A stretch of 64,000 bases of DNA from Mantamonas sphyraenae (lineage: Eukaryota > CRuMs > Mantamonadidae): positions 214,373 through 278,372 of the forward strand of contig JAPMXV010000019.1 in assembly GCA_026936335.1 (NCBI GenBank), in the 5' to 3' direction. The translations under genes were made by a program, and so were the position numbers. The notes below the pieces were generated by a model. It saw only the letters and a list, made by a program, of their open reading frames with translations. It did not search any database and had not been told where the DNA came from. How positions within the stretch are numbered: the first letter of the stretch is position 1; every line of letters begins with the position of its first letter. Positions 1-9,728 of this stretch are shown here, in pieces.

Positions 1-77
1 GCGCATTGAGTCTGACACCGAAACCCCCTTCCCCGTGCCCCATTCTCATTCATCCCCATGCTCCCAACTGCACACAG

Positions 78-2012
78 ATCTCGCGCGTCGGCTCCTCCGC
101 CGCCCCGTCCGCTGTCGGTGCCTCTCGTGGCTATGCCACGCAGGACCAGTCGGGTGTACGTTGCGTTTTCGTTTGGCTTTTCGGCCCGCGAAAGGATTTC
201 CTCCGAAACCCTCTTGGCGCACGTGCGCCTGCAGTAGGCTGCCTGTGCATGTGTACAGCGTCATGCTCGTGCACTCCTGCTCTGGGGCCGCAGAGTACCA
301 GCCATACAATTTCCCTGCAAGCTTGGTACTTCCCTGCTGCCGCCCGGCCTCTGCCACACACGCAAAAAGCTGACGCCCCAACTGTTCGGCGCTTTTTCCT
401 GCGCAGCTGCTGGACCGCATGATGGAGCTGGTGCCCGAGAAGCAGGCCGAGGTGATTGACACCAAGAAGAAGTACGGCAGCGAGATTCTCGGCACGTGCA
501 CCGTTGACCAGGTATGTTGCAAACGGCGCAAAAGGTGTCCTCCGCTTCCGTCACGGTTTTCCATCCACTGCGCCCTCGCCACTGTGCCCATGTGCTGACC
601 CCTTTGGTGTGCCCTTTTGGTTGCCCCCCACGAATTGTCCTTTGTACCTACTGCTCGCTGCGTGCGTGGCACCCGTCATCCCAACCACAGGCGTACGGAG
701 GCATCCGCGACGTCTCGTGCATGGTCACCGAGACCTCTCTGCTGGACCCAGAGGAGGTAGGTCTCCACACATGCCCACAGACACAGGCTGTGCACAGACG
801 ATGATCACACCACTCACACACACACGCACACACTCACATGTGACTCATTTCCTACCCTGCGCGCACTTGCCTCAGGGCATCCGCTTCCGAGGCCTGTCCA
901 TCCCCGAGTGCCAGGAGCAGCTGCCCAAGGCTGAGGGAGGTGAGGAGCCGCTGGCCGAGTCGCTGCTGTGGCTGCTGTTCACGGGCGAGGTGCCCACCAC
1001 GGAGCAGGTGCGTGCTCTGAGCGCTGAGCTGGAGAGCCGCGCACAGATTCCGGAGCACGTGAGCCAGGTGCTGGCCAACATGAAGAACTGCCACCCGATG
1101 TCGCAGTTCATTGCCGGTGTGACCGCAGCCAACTCGGACTCGCTGTTTGCCAAGGCCTACCGTGAGGGCATCAACAAGAAGGAGTACTGGAAGGTTGCGT
1201 TTGAGGACTCGCTCAACGTGATTGCCCGCGTGCCCGTCATCGCCGCACAGATCTACCAGAACACGTACCGCGACGGAGTGCTGCCCGAGGCCCCCAAGGG
1301 TGGCGACTACGACATGGGCAAGGCCTTTGCCACGCAGCTGGGCTTTGGTGACAACCACGACTTTGTCGAGCTCATGCGCCTGTACCTGGTGATCCACTCG
1401 GACCACGAGGGAGGCAACGTGTCTGCACACACCACCCACCTGGTTGGCTCCGCCCTGTCCGACCCCTACCTGTCGCTGGCCGGCGGTCTGGCTGGTCTGG
1501 CTGGACCCCTGCACGGCCTGGCCAACCAGGAGGTGCTGCGCTGGCTGCTCCACGTGCGCGAGGAGACCGGCAACCGCGACCTGACCAAGGAGGAGCTCAC
1601 GCAGTACTGCTGGGACACCCTCAACTCAGGCAAGGTCATCCCGGGTTTCGGCCACGCTGTGCTTCGCAAGACCGACCCGCGTTACATGTGCCAGCGTGAG
1701 TTTGCCCAGAAGCATCTGCCGGACGACCCCATGTTCAAGCTGGTGTCTGACCTGTACGAGGTTGTGCCCAAGGTCCTCACCGAGCAGGGCAAGACCAAGA
1801 ACCCCTGGCCCAACGTCGATGCCCACTCGGGTGTCCTCCTCCAATACTACAACCTCAACGAGTTTGACTACTACACCGTCATGTTTGGCGTCTCCCGCGC
1901 CCTCGGTGTGCTCCCGTCGCTCGTCTGGGACCGCGCCCTGGGCCTGCCCATCGAGCGCCCCAAGAGCGTCACCACCGAGTGGATCCGCGCCAACTTTGGC
2001 AACGAGCAGTGA
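78..2012 (+). CDS. CS: Citrate synthase, mitochondrial-type (5' partial)
   Basis: This enzyme condenses acetyl-CoA with oxaloacetate in the TCA cycle. Exons read 78-155, 407-511, 691-756 and 876-2012, all joined in phase 0, with donors GTACGT, GTATGT and GTAGGT and CAG acceptors. About 460 residues are visible. Family landmarks are [13 protein letters not shown] (start of exon 4), [12 protein letters not shown] and [15 protein letters not shown] (the two catalytic-histidine regions), and the VDAHSGVLL segment carrying the catalytic Asp. The stretch before the core ([10 protein letters not shown]...RGYATQ) looks like the end of a mitochondrial presequence. A CACACAG acceptor directly before base 78 means the start codon lies on an earlier exon, not visible here. 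It is convergent with the next gene. Identification is secure; only the 5' end is uncertain. Confidence 0.96.
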
Positions 2013-2044
2013 GCGACCGCACGCCCTGCTGCTTGTGTGTGATA

Positions 2045-2095
2045 GAGTGAGTGAGTCAGTGAGTGTGTGTGTGTGTGTGCGTGCGTGGGTGGCAT
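2045..2095. repeat. GT/GA dinucleotide-rich tract
   Basis: A short GTGA then (GT)n microsatellite in the 144-bp gap between the convergent citrate synthase and thioredoxin-lectin genes. It probably sits in overlapping 3' UTRs. No other feature is seen in this gap. Confidence 0.7.
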
Positions 2096-2156
2096 GCCAA
2101 GACCGCATGGGATCCGACAAACAAAACGGCTGTATTCATCTCAATTTTCAGCTCAA

Positions 2157-3215
2157 TTAATTTGTTTTCCAGCTGCCTCCACCTCGCTGTGTGCGTACCC
2201 ACAGCACAACGACTGCGAGCAGCACGGGTAGCGTGATGGCCACGGCGCCCGTAGTGCCTAGTTGGCCAAACAGGCCGCTGGGCTTTTGCTGTGCGGGGTT
2301 TCGCACCACCGAGCGAACGTGGCCTCGCTGACAGACGTAGGGCACGCGGCGAGAGCACAGATCCAGACGCACAGTGCCGTCTTGGTCGATGAGTGCACAC
2401 TGGTTGGGTTTGTTGCGATTCAGCTTGCTGTTGGGCCCCGGTGCAGCCGCGTCCTTCTCGTCCACGTCGCTGGCCAGCAGACGCGCCACCTCAGAGGTGG
2501 GCTCCAGCAAGCCACGCTCCTCATCGCTCCAACGAAGGCGCACGTCACCCATGGTGTTGTGCAGGCCGAGCCAGGTGGGGCCGCCGGCGGTGATGTTTGC
2601 GCGCACCGCTTCGACGTCAGCCAACGAGTCCACGCCAGAGAGCAGATGGCCACCGGATGCAAGACAGGCAGCCTCGGCGCGGTCCCAGGCAGCGATTTGC
2701 TTTCCATCGCCGCCGTAGTATCGGAACATGACCCCCTTCTGGAGGGTGGTGTCCCAGTCGGCGACGCTTGCCGAGTCGTAGTGGGCTCGTTTGTCCTGCA
2801 CATACTCCACAAGCGCCTCCTTGGTGCGTGCACCCGTGTACACGTCGCCCTCGCTACTTCCACCGGCAAAGAACTTGATGGTTGGGTAGCCACGGACGCC
2901 CTCGGCGTCACACAGCGAACCGTGAGTCACGCAGTTAACCTCGGCAATCACCACAGCCGCGTCTCGGGCAAAGTGCTCCGCCACCTCTTTGTATGTCGGT
3001 GCCAATGCCTGGCAATGGCCACACCACGGGGCAAAGAATTTGACCAGAGTGTCGTGCTCCTTGCTGCTCACAGTGCTTGCAAACACAGACGGATCCAAGT
3101 CCACAACGTCGTTGGCGTCGGCATGCACCGTGGGAACCAGCAGCAACGATGCCACACACACACACGCCATCATGATGGCCATTACCATCCTTGTGCTGCC
3201 AAACAGCGGCGACAT
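2157..3215 (-). CDS. Secretory thioredoxin (PDI-like) / C-type lectin fusion, single-pass membrane protein
   Basis: A protein of 352 residues. Order: a hydrophobic signal segment (about 10-35, MVMAIMMACVCVASLLLV), one thioredoxin fold (about 38-150) with the PDI active site APWCGHC and the cis-proline region GYPTIKFF, then a C-type-lectin-like domain (about 165-305) with WLGLHNT, RWSDEE, paired cysteines and the closing PYVCQR. A C-terminal transmembrane helix (AVAITLPVLLAVVVLWV) and a short basic tail follow. PDI-type CGHC domains exchange disulfides in the ER, and lectin domains bind sugars or proteins. A glycoprotein oxidoreductase or chaperone of the secretory pathway is therefore inferred. 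No KDEL-type signal is seen, so membrane anchoring may replace it. The start at 3215 was chosen because it lies just upstream of the signal peptide; 3188 is an alternative. The gene is divergent from the coiled-coil gene at 3279. Confidence 0.85.
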   Translation of the reverse strand: MSPLFGSTRMVMAIMMACVCVASLLLVPTVHADANDVVDLDPSVFASTVSSKEHDTLVKFFAPWCGHCQALAPTYKEVAEHFARDAAVVIAEVNCVTHGSLCDAEGVRGYPTIKFFAGGSSEGDVYTGARTKEALVEYVQDKRAHYDSASVADWDTTLQKGVMFRYYGGDGKQIAAWDRAEAACLASGGHLLSGVDSLADVEAVRANITAGGPTWLGLHNTMGDVRLRWSDEERGLLEPTSEVARLLASDVDEKDAAAPGPNSKLNRNKPNQCALIDQDGTVRLDLCSRRVPYVCQRGHVRSVVRNPAQQKPSGLFGQLGTTGAVAITLPVLLAVVVLWVRTQRGGGSWKTN

Positions 3216-3278
3216 GTCCTGTGCCTGTGCTCTGTGTGGGATTGCTGGCACTCGCGCACCCAACGCAAGCAAAGATTC
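3216..3278. promoter_or_regulatory. Shared promoter region between divergent genes
   Basis: Only 63 bp separate the start codons of the thioredoxin-lectin gene (minus) and the coiled-coil gene (plus). Both 5' UTRs and any core promoter must lie in or overlap this interval. No TATA-like element is obvious. It is inferred from position only. Confidence 0.4.
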
Positions 3279-6200
3279 ATGCTCAGACGCAACGGATCGT
3301 CCCCGGCCAGGCGCGCAAGTGCATCGTTGTCATCGTACGACATGCGTGGCTCACCGGCGGATGTGCGGCTGTTTTCGTACGAGGCCGAAGACCGTCTGGT
3401 GGCGGAGGCGGAGCGGGAGCAGGACGCCCACCGCCGCTCGTGGCAGGATGGTGAGGCGATGACACAGGAGGAGACGGGCACGAGTCCCCCGTCTCCAAAT
3501 GCATCGGTGGTATCCTTGTCAGACAAGTATGCGGCGCTGTCCGAGTCGCTGCGTGCGTCGCCGTGGAAGGTGACGAGTGCCAACGATTCGCTACGTGTGT
3601 ACGACCGTGTGGGCCAAGAGAGCGCTCGCAGAGACCAGGGAGCTGGCATGGAATCGAGTTGGTCGGGTAGCCACAGCATGGAGGGTCGCACGTCGTCACA
3701 GGGCCACGCGTCGTCGTCAGCCGGGCGGAGGCAGTTGCGGATGAGCGAACTTGGCGCGCAACGAAGCGGACGACAAGCAAGCGGGAACGGCAGCTGCAAG
3801 CGGACGTGGAACGGCTGCAACGCGCATACGACGACACAAACAACAAGCTGACGCGTAGCTACAACACCATTCGACAGCTGCGTGGCGAGGTGCAACGCGT
3901 CCAGGGCAAGGAGCGCAGCGGGGGGAACGCTGGCGCCCAGGCTGAGCTAGCTGTGACGGGCACACAGACAGATGCGGGCGGAGAGGAAGTGGGACTGGAC
4001 ACACAGGGCCAAGTGCAACAGAAACGGCTTCTGGAGCGAATGAGGCGTGAACTGGCGGACCTGCACGGGTATGTGGAGGTGTTGGAGGAGCAGCGGTCGA
4101 GCAGCAACGCAAACATTGCGGCGTATCGCGAGGCGACCGAGTTGCTGCAGGCTGAAGAGGCTGAACACTACGAGCAGTTGGTGGCGTTGGATGCCAAGGT
4201 GGGTGAGATGGAGGAGGAGAGGACGCGGTTGCGTGAACTGTACGAGGCGGAACGGGAAAAGACGGCCGTGCTGAGGGAGCACCTGGTGCACCTGAAGAGG
4301 TCGGAGAACGAGCTGAATGAGCAGGTGAGCACACTGCATCACAGCATGGATCTGGTGAGTGAACGCAGCCGCGCAAAGGACAACGAGTTGCAGGATATCG
4401 CAAAGCCACACAGACGGTGGCCATGCTGGAAGGCCAGGTGCGCGATGTCAGCGGCCAATTGGTGCAGGCACGGCAGGAGCTGGCGTGGACAGTGAATCAG
4501 CTGAAGCAAAGCCGCGCGGCGCTGGCAGACACAAAAGAGGCGTTGTTTGAGCGCGACGTGGCCAGCCAAAGGCACTTGGGTCAGATGACAGAGCAGAGGG
4601 ATGCGTACCGTGGCGAGGTGCAGGAGCTGCGTGTGCGTTGCAACACGCTGCAGATGAAGTTGGACGATGCGTTGGCGTCGTACAGTAGCCACCTGAACAG
4701 CCAGCAGCAGAGCTTGGAAGAGGTGGATGCTGCTCGGCGAGCGTACGAACAGAGCAACGGGGCACTGGACAAGAACAACGCACTGCTTTCGCTGCAACTG
4801 GAGCAGACGAGACATGAGCTGCAGCAGGTGAGCATGCAGCTTGCGCAGGCAAACGAAGAGCAGGGGCGAGCGCGCACGAGTGCAGCGGAGGAGGTGAACA
4901 AGCTGGAGCAGGAGGTGCAGGAGCAGAAGCACAAGAATGCGCTGCTGTTGGCACGAAAGAATGAGCTGGAGCGAGAAGTGGAGTCGAGCAGGGTGCAGGC
5001 CGCGGCCATGGAGCACAGGATTGGTGCGCTGGAGAAGCTGGTTGTGGAGAAGGAAAGGGAGATGAAACAGGTGCGTGATCAGTATCAGGGGATGCTGAGC
5101 AACAGCGGAGAGGAAAACAGGGAGCTGCGGGAGAGCGCAGCACGGAGCGTGGTGCTGGAAGAGCAACTGAACATGACGAGCGCCGAGCAAGCACGACTGA
5201 CGGCGGAATTGGCAACGGCACAAACGCAGCTGCAGTACCAACAGAACGAAAACGAACTGCTGAGCAGCTCGTTGCGACTGACCAAGTCGCAGCTGAAGAG
5301 TGTGAGCGAACGCGACGCGGCGGTGGAAACGAAGCTGGCATCGATGAACGAGTCACGCATACAGGAGCACAGTGTGATGCGGCAGATGGAGTCGCAGATT
5401 CGCGAGCTGAAGAGCAGCATGGTTGCTGTGGAGGAGGCGCACAGGAGGGAGAAGGAGGAGTTGGTGCGGCAATTGACGAGCGGCAAGGAGGATGCCAAGG
5501 AGGAGGCTGTGGAAGTGCAGGCAGTGGCTGCCAGCGTGCACAGTGCCATGATGAGCGAGGCAGTGCAGGCAGAGATTGAACGGCTGCGGCAGTCGATTGT
5601 GGAGGAGCGAGAGTTGTTGGCAAAGGAGCCGCAACGAGCGGAGGAAGACACAGAGTGGCAGGGCGGCAACCGAATGGCCTCGGCACAAATCGACGAGGTG
5701 GTTGCACTGAAGGCACACGTTCAGCTTCTGGAACAGCAGCTGGAGCAGAAGGAGGAGCTGATGGGCAGGGAACGGGACAGGATGGAGGCCAAGCTGAGCG
5801 AATTTGTGGCGATCTCGGACGACGTGGCGCGCAAGCGGCACCAGAACGATGCAGCGATGCAAAACAAGATCTACGAGGTGATGTCGCAGCTTGTGAGTGT
5901 AGCCAGGCAGCACAAACACTATCGCCTGGTGTTGAAACAGGCGTCTGCGGCAAAGCAGGTTCTGGAGGAGGTGTTGGAGGAGGTTGGAGCAGGAGATGAT
6001 GAAGAAGAAGGCAGCGGGCTGAGAGAGGAAGTACAGGCGTGCATCGACAAACTGGAGACGCTGCTGGAGACGAATCAGTGGTCGACCATCAGCAGGGAGA
6101 GCAAAGACGAAGCACTGGCCATCCTGGCGTCGGGAGAGTCGCAGGTGCTGCAAGTTGCGCTGGAAGCGGAGAATGCACGGCTAAAGGAGGATCTGCGGAC

Positions 6201-6552
6201 GCAAAAGGCCATGTCGGAGCTGCTGCGGCAATTGGCCAATGTGCGTGTGGCGGGCAAGGCGATGCAAGTGCAGCACAGGGTGCGTGAGGAAGAGGAGGAG
6301 CAGGGAGGAGAAGAGGAATTGCAAAGGAGTCTGGCGAGTAGTCTGGCGAGCAGTGGAGGGTCGTCGGGAGGTCTGAGTGGTGGCGGTGGCGGGCGCAGTA
6401 GCAACCGGTTGCTGGGTTCACCAGGGTCTCCGACGCTGGCGTCGTTGATGAACCGCAGGGCGGTGGCTGATGGAAGCAGTGCAGAGAGGCGGCATTCGAG
6501 TTCGATGATGTCGCTGCGGGATTTGACGCTGTCGCCGAGCAGCGTGGATTGA
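3279..6552 (+). CDS. Long coiled-coil protein, function not recognised
   Basis: A protein of about 1,070 residues. A Ser-rich, low-complexity head (MLRRNGSSPARRASASLSS...) is followed by almost continuous heptad-type coiled coil rich in E/Q/L/R, and then a Ser/Gly tail with a Gly run near 6370-6390. The body crosses reading frames twice. One change is explained by a 59-nt intron, 4355-4413 (donor GTGAGT, acceptor CACACAG, phase 0). The other lies between about 3560 and 3750 and is either another small intron or an indel; the downstream frame is clearly coding from about 3715 (RAEAVADERTW). No motor, kinase or enzyme motif is seen. It may be a cytoskeletal, centrosomal or Golgi scaffold, but that is only a class guess. 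It ends 30 bp before GUF1 on the same strand. Confidence 0.75.
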
Positions 6553-6582
6553 GGCAGAAGAAAGGCTTTCGTTTCCTTCCGA

Positions 6583-8475
6583 ATGTTTGTGCGGCAGACG
6601 GGATTGGGGCCTGGGGTGGCCAAGGGTAGGGTGTGGCAATCAGTGCGTGGGTATGCGACGGATCTGTCCGAGTTTACGATTGACAAGGTGCGCAACTATG
6701 CGATTGTGGCGCACGTTGATCACGGCAAGTCGACGCTGGCGTCCAAATTGCTCGAGAGGACCGGGGCCATTGCCACGGTGAGCGAGGGCACGGCGTCACA
6801 AGTGTTGGACAATCTACAGGTGGAACAAGAGCGAGGGATCACGGTCAAGGCGCAAACGGCGTCGATTGTGTACGAGGGCCACCTGCTGAACTTGATTGAC
6901 ACGCCTGGGCACGTGGACTTTGCGTACGAAGTGGACAGGTCTCTGGAAGCGTGCCAAGGGGTGCTGTTGCTCGTGGATGCGGCCAAGGGAATCCAGGCAC
7001 AGACGGTGCAGACGTTCTTTTCGGCGTTTGCCAAGGACCTGGCGGTGATTCCCGTGTTGAACAAGGTGGACCTGCCGACAGCGGACGTGCCCAGCGTGCT
7101 GGCGTCGCTGGAGAGTGCGTTTGACATTGATCCGTCGACGGTGCTGCAAATCTCTGCGAAAACAGGTCTGGGTGTGGACTCTGTGCTGCCTGCGATTGTG
7201 GAGCGCATTCCGGCGCCGCAGGGGGAGGTGGGGGGTCTGCCGCGTGCACTGCTGTTTGACTCGTGGTACGACCCGTACCGAGGGGTCATTTGTCTGGTAA
7301 AGATGGTGGATGGGGTGTTGAAGCAGGGGGAGACCATCGAGACGGTTCACAACGGGCGGCGGTACGAACTGCTGGAGGTGGGGATCATGGCACCGCAGCG
7401 GCAGCCCGTGAATACTCTGTACACAGGGCAGGTGGGCTATGTGATCACGGGCATGAAGAGTGTGCGAGACGCGCTGGTTGGGGACACAGTGTGTCTTGCG
7501 TCGAAACGGGACGAGGTGCACGTGTTGCCTGGATTCAAGAAGCCAAAGCCGTTGGTGTACGCTGGCATCTATCCGCTGGACACGAGCGAGTTTCCGGCGT
7601 TGGCGACGGCCATGGAGAAGCTGTGTTTGCATGACAGCAGCGTGTCTGTGTCCAAGGAGTCGAGCTCTCTGGGAATGGGCTTTCGGTGCGGTTTCCTTGG
7701 ACTGCTGCACATGGATGTGTACCGACAGCGGCTGGAACAGGAGTATGACATGGAGGTGCTTGTGACGCAGCCCAGCGTGACGTACCAGGCAGTGCTGAAG
7801 AACGGGCGCGAGGCACCGGCGCAGGAGATCACGTCGCCGGCGGACTTTCCAGAGTCGAGCGAGGTGGCAGAGTACCGCGAACCGATGGTGGAGGTGACCA
7901 TCAACACGCCGCTGGAACACATGGGAGCCATCATGCAAATGATTGTGAAGCGAAGGGGCAAGGACATGGACATGAGCACGCAAGTGATGTCGACAAAGGA
8001 CGCGATTCTGACGTGCAGGCTGCCGTTGGCAGAGTTGATCAGCGACTTTTTCGACCAGCTGAAATCCATCACAAGCGGGTATGGGTCGTTGAGCTACGAG
8101 GAAGCGGGCTTTGAGGCGAGCAAGCTTTGCAAGCTGGACATCCAGCTGAACGGGGAGGTTGTGGATGCGCTGACGAGCATTGTACATACGTCTCAGGCGC
8201 AGTATGTGGGGCGGCAGGTTGCGAAGCAGCTGAAGGAGGTGATTCCAAGGCAGCAGTTCCAGATCGCCATTCAGGCGTGCGTGGGATCCAAGGTCCTTGC
8301 ACGGGAGACGATCAAGGCGTACAGGAAGGATGTGACGGCCAAGTTGTACGGAGGAGACGTGACGCGCAAACAGAAGCTGCTGGCGAAGCAGAAGAAGGGC
8401 AAGAAGCGGATGAAGCAGATTGGCAAGGTGGAGATTCCGCACGAGGCCTTTGTGGCAGTGCGATCCAAGGGATGA
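6583..8475 (+). CDS. GUF1: GUF1 / LepA (EF4) mitochondrial translation GTPase
   Basis: An intact ORF of 630 residues with no intron. EF4/LepA family GTPases act on mitochondrial ribosomes during elongation. G-box motifs are AHVDHGKST (G1), the GIT element in QERGITVKAQ, DTPGHVDF (G3), NKVDLP (G4) and SAKTGLG (G5). The LepA-specific C-terminal part is present with YGSLSYEEAGF, KLDIQLNGEVVDAL and the basic KQKLLAKQKKGKKRMK near the end. The first 30 or so residues (MFVRQTGLGPG...SVRGYAT) are Arg-rich and lack acid, fitting a mitochondrial presequence. Length matches eukaryotic GUF1 (about 650 aa). The upstream gap is only 30 bp, so its promoter probably lies inside the preceding gene. Confidence 0.96.
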   Translation: MFVRQTGLGPGVAKGRVWQSVRGYATDLSEFTIDKVRNYAIVAHVDHGKSTLASKLLERTGAIATVSEGTASQVLDNLQVEQERGITVKAQTASIVYEGHLLNLIDTPGHVDFAYEVDRSLEACQGVLLLVDAAKGIQAQTVQTFFSAFAKDLAVIPVLNKVDLPTADVPSVLASLESAFDIDPSTVLQISAKTGLGVDSVLPAIVERIPAPQGEVGGLPRALLFDSWYDPYRGVICLVKMVDGVLKQGETIETVHNGRRYELLEVGIMAPQRQPVNTLYTGQVGYVITGMKSVRDALVGDTVCLASKRDEVHVLPGFKKPKPLVYAGIYPLDTSEFPALATAMEKLCLHDSSVSVSKESSSLGMGFRCGFLGLLHMDVYRQRLEQEYDMEVLVTQPSVTYQAVLKNGREAPAQEITSPADFPESSEVAEYREPMVEVTINTPLEHMGAIMQMIVKRRGKDMDMSTQVMSTKDAILTCRLPLAELISDFFDQLKSITSGYGSLSYEEAGFEASKLCKLDIQLNGEVVDALTSIVHTSQAQYVGRQVAKQLKEVIPRQQFQIAIQACVGSKVLARETIKAYRKDVTAKLYGGDVTRKQKLLAKQKKGKKRMKQIGKVEIPHEAFVAVRSKG

Positions 8476-8533
8476 GGGATGAGGTTCGCAGAAAAAATGT
8501 ACATTGGAGGAAGGGCGTGGCTGAATCCACCCA

Positions 8534-9649
8534 TCAATGGAGGCCGTCGTGGTCAAAGTTCCAGCCGTCGGGATCGACGAGGGTGGAGTAGCAGCCGCGG
8601 CTGTCCTGGTCTGCGTTCATGCAGCAGCTCCACACGGGAGCGTCTTCAATGGACGAGTGTTCCCACACGCCAGTGTGTTTCCAGATGCGAAACTTGCGGG
8701 AGCGCTGGACGCCAATCTTCTTGTGGAAGCGGCGCAGCTCTTGTTGTGCTCGGCGCGAGCGACTCGCATCTCTTCCTCCTGCTCCTTCTGGGCCTTGATT
8801 TGGAGGAGCTCGCGGCGAGACTTGTCTTCGCCGTGCATGTTTGCGTAGAGCTTGAGCTGGTGGTTGAGTTCAGCCTTTTCCTTGCGCTGCTGTTCGACGC
8901 GCTCCTTTTCGATCTGCTTGACGGTGTGGCGCTTGCGCGTCAAAGCGAGGGTCTTTTTGCGTTGGGAGCGCTTCATGGATTGTTGGAGTCTGCGGGAGGG
9001 GGAGGGGGGGAACGAGTGAGCAATCCGACCGTTTTCCAGTGGGCGAGTGTTTTCGGGTGCACAACGCACTGCTTGTCAAAGGTGTCCCGTTCAGAGGAGT
9101 GGACAAAGGTGGAGGCGTTCCAGCTGGGCTTGTCCTCGAGGTCTGGGTGGTTGGGCATCTCCTTGCGGGAGGCAGAGGCGTGGTTGGGCAAGTCCTCGGA
9201 CGGGCCCTTGACCAAAAGGTCTGGCTGGAAGGCAGAGGTGGAGGTGGAGGAGGTGGAGGTCGTGTTGGAGGCCGAGAGGGTGCGTGTGTCAAACTGAAAC
9301 TTGTGTGTTTTGCGCTGGATCTGTTTGCTGTCCTGGCCAGGGAGCTTCTCGGCACGGAAGTTGTAGTTGAGCTTGACCGAGTCAAACTCGCTGAGGGTGC
9401 GCTTCATGGACGGGTCTGGGAAGCGAGAGCCCGTGTCGACACTGGTGTTCCAGGCGGGCGTCCCTCGCCCATGAGACGCTGCTTCACAAACTGCTGCTGA
9501 GCCTTTTTGCCCTGCTTGCCGCGTTGGGTCATGTCGGCATCGCCAAAGACGCGTTCGCCTGCACTAAAGTCGAGACGCTGTGTGTGTGTAGATCCCGGCT
9601 TGAACGCATGGCGAGAGTAGGTCTGCGGGTCGGCCAGACGCTTGGACAT
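8534..9649 (-). CDS. Unrecognised basic protein with conserved Trp/Cys C-terminus
   Basis: About 345 residues, starting MSKRLADPQTYSRHAF. The middle (MKRTLSEFDSVKLNYNFRAE) leads into a basic helix (KRHTVKQIEKERVEQQRKEK) and a tail containing KFRIWKHTGVWEH and VWSCCMNADQDSRGCYS, ending DPDGWNFDHDGLH then TGA at 8534-8536. A clear 80-nt intron (8990-9069, donor GTGCGT, C-rich acceptor) joins DTFDKQ to LQQSMKRS in phase 2. Two single-base frame breaks remain: one at the GGGA/TCCC run near 9465 and one near 8745. Each frame reads on sensibly across the break, so sequencing error is likeliest. The compact W/C-rich tail looks like a conserved protist domain, but I cannot name it. It is head-to-head with BIVM. 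Confidence 0.65.
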
Positions 9650-9728
9650 GGTGGTGGGTTGTTTGCTTGGGGACGACGGAGCCCGAAGCGGTGCAACTCT
9701 GTTTGTGTGTGTGTGTGCCTGTGCTCGC
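9650..9728. promoter_or_regulatory. Shared promoter region with (GT)n tract
   Basis: 79 bp between the divergent starts of the basic protein (9649) and BIVM (9729). It contains a TTTGTGTGTGTGTGTG microsatellite around 9700-9718. A regulatory role is inferred from position only. Confidence 0.4.

Noticed and set aside
4355-4413. A frameshift in the coiled-coil gene
   Set aside because: A 59-nt GTGAGT...CACACAG intron in phase 0 explains the frame change exactly.
8990-9069. A C7 homopolymer frameshift in the basic protein
   Set aside because: An 80-nt intron with a GTGCGT donor and C-rich CAG acceptor restores the frame without any indel.
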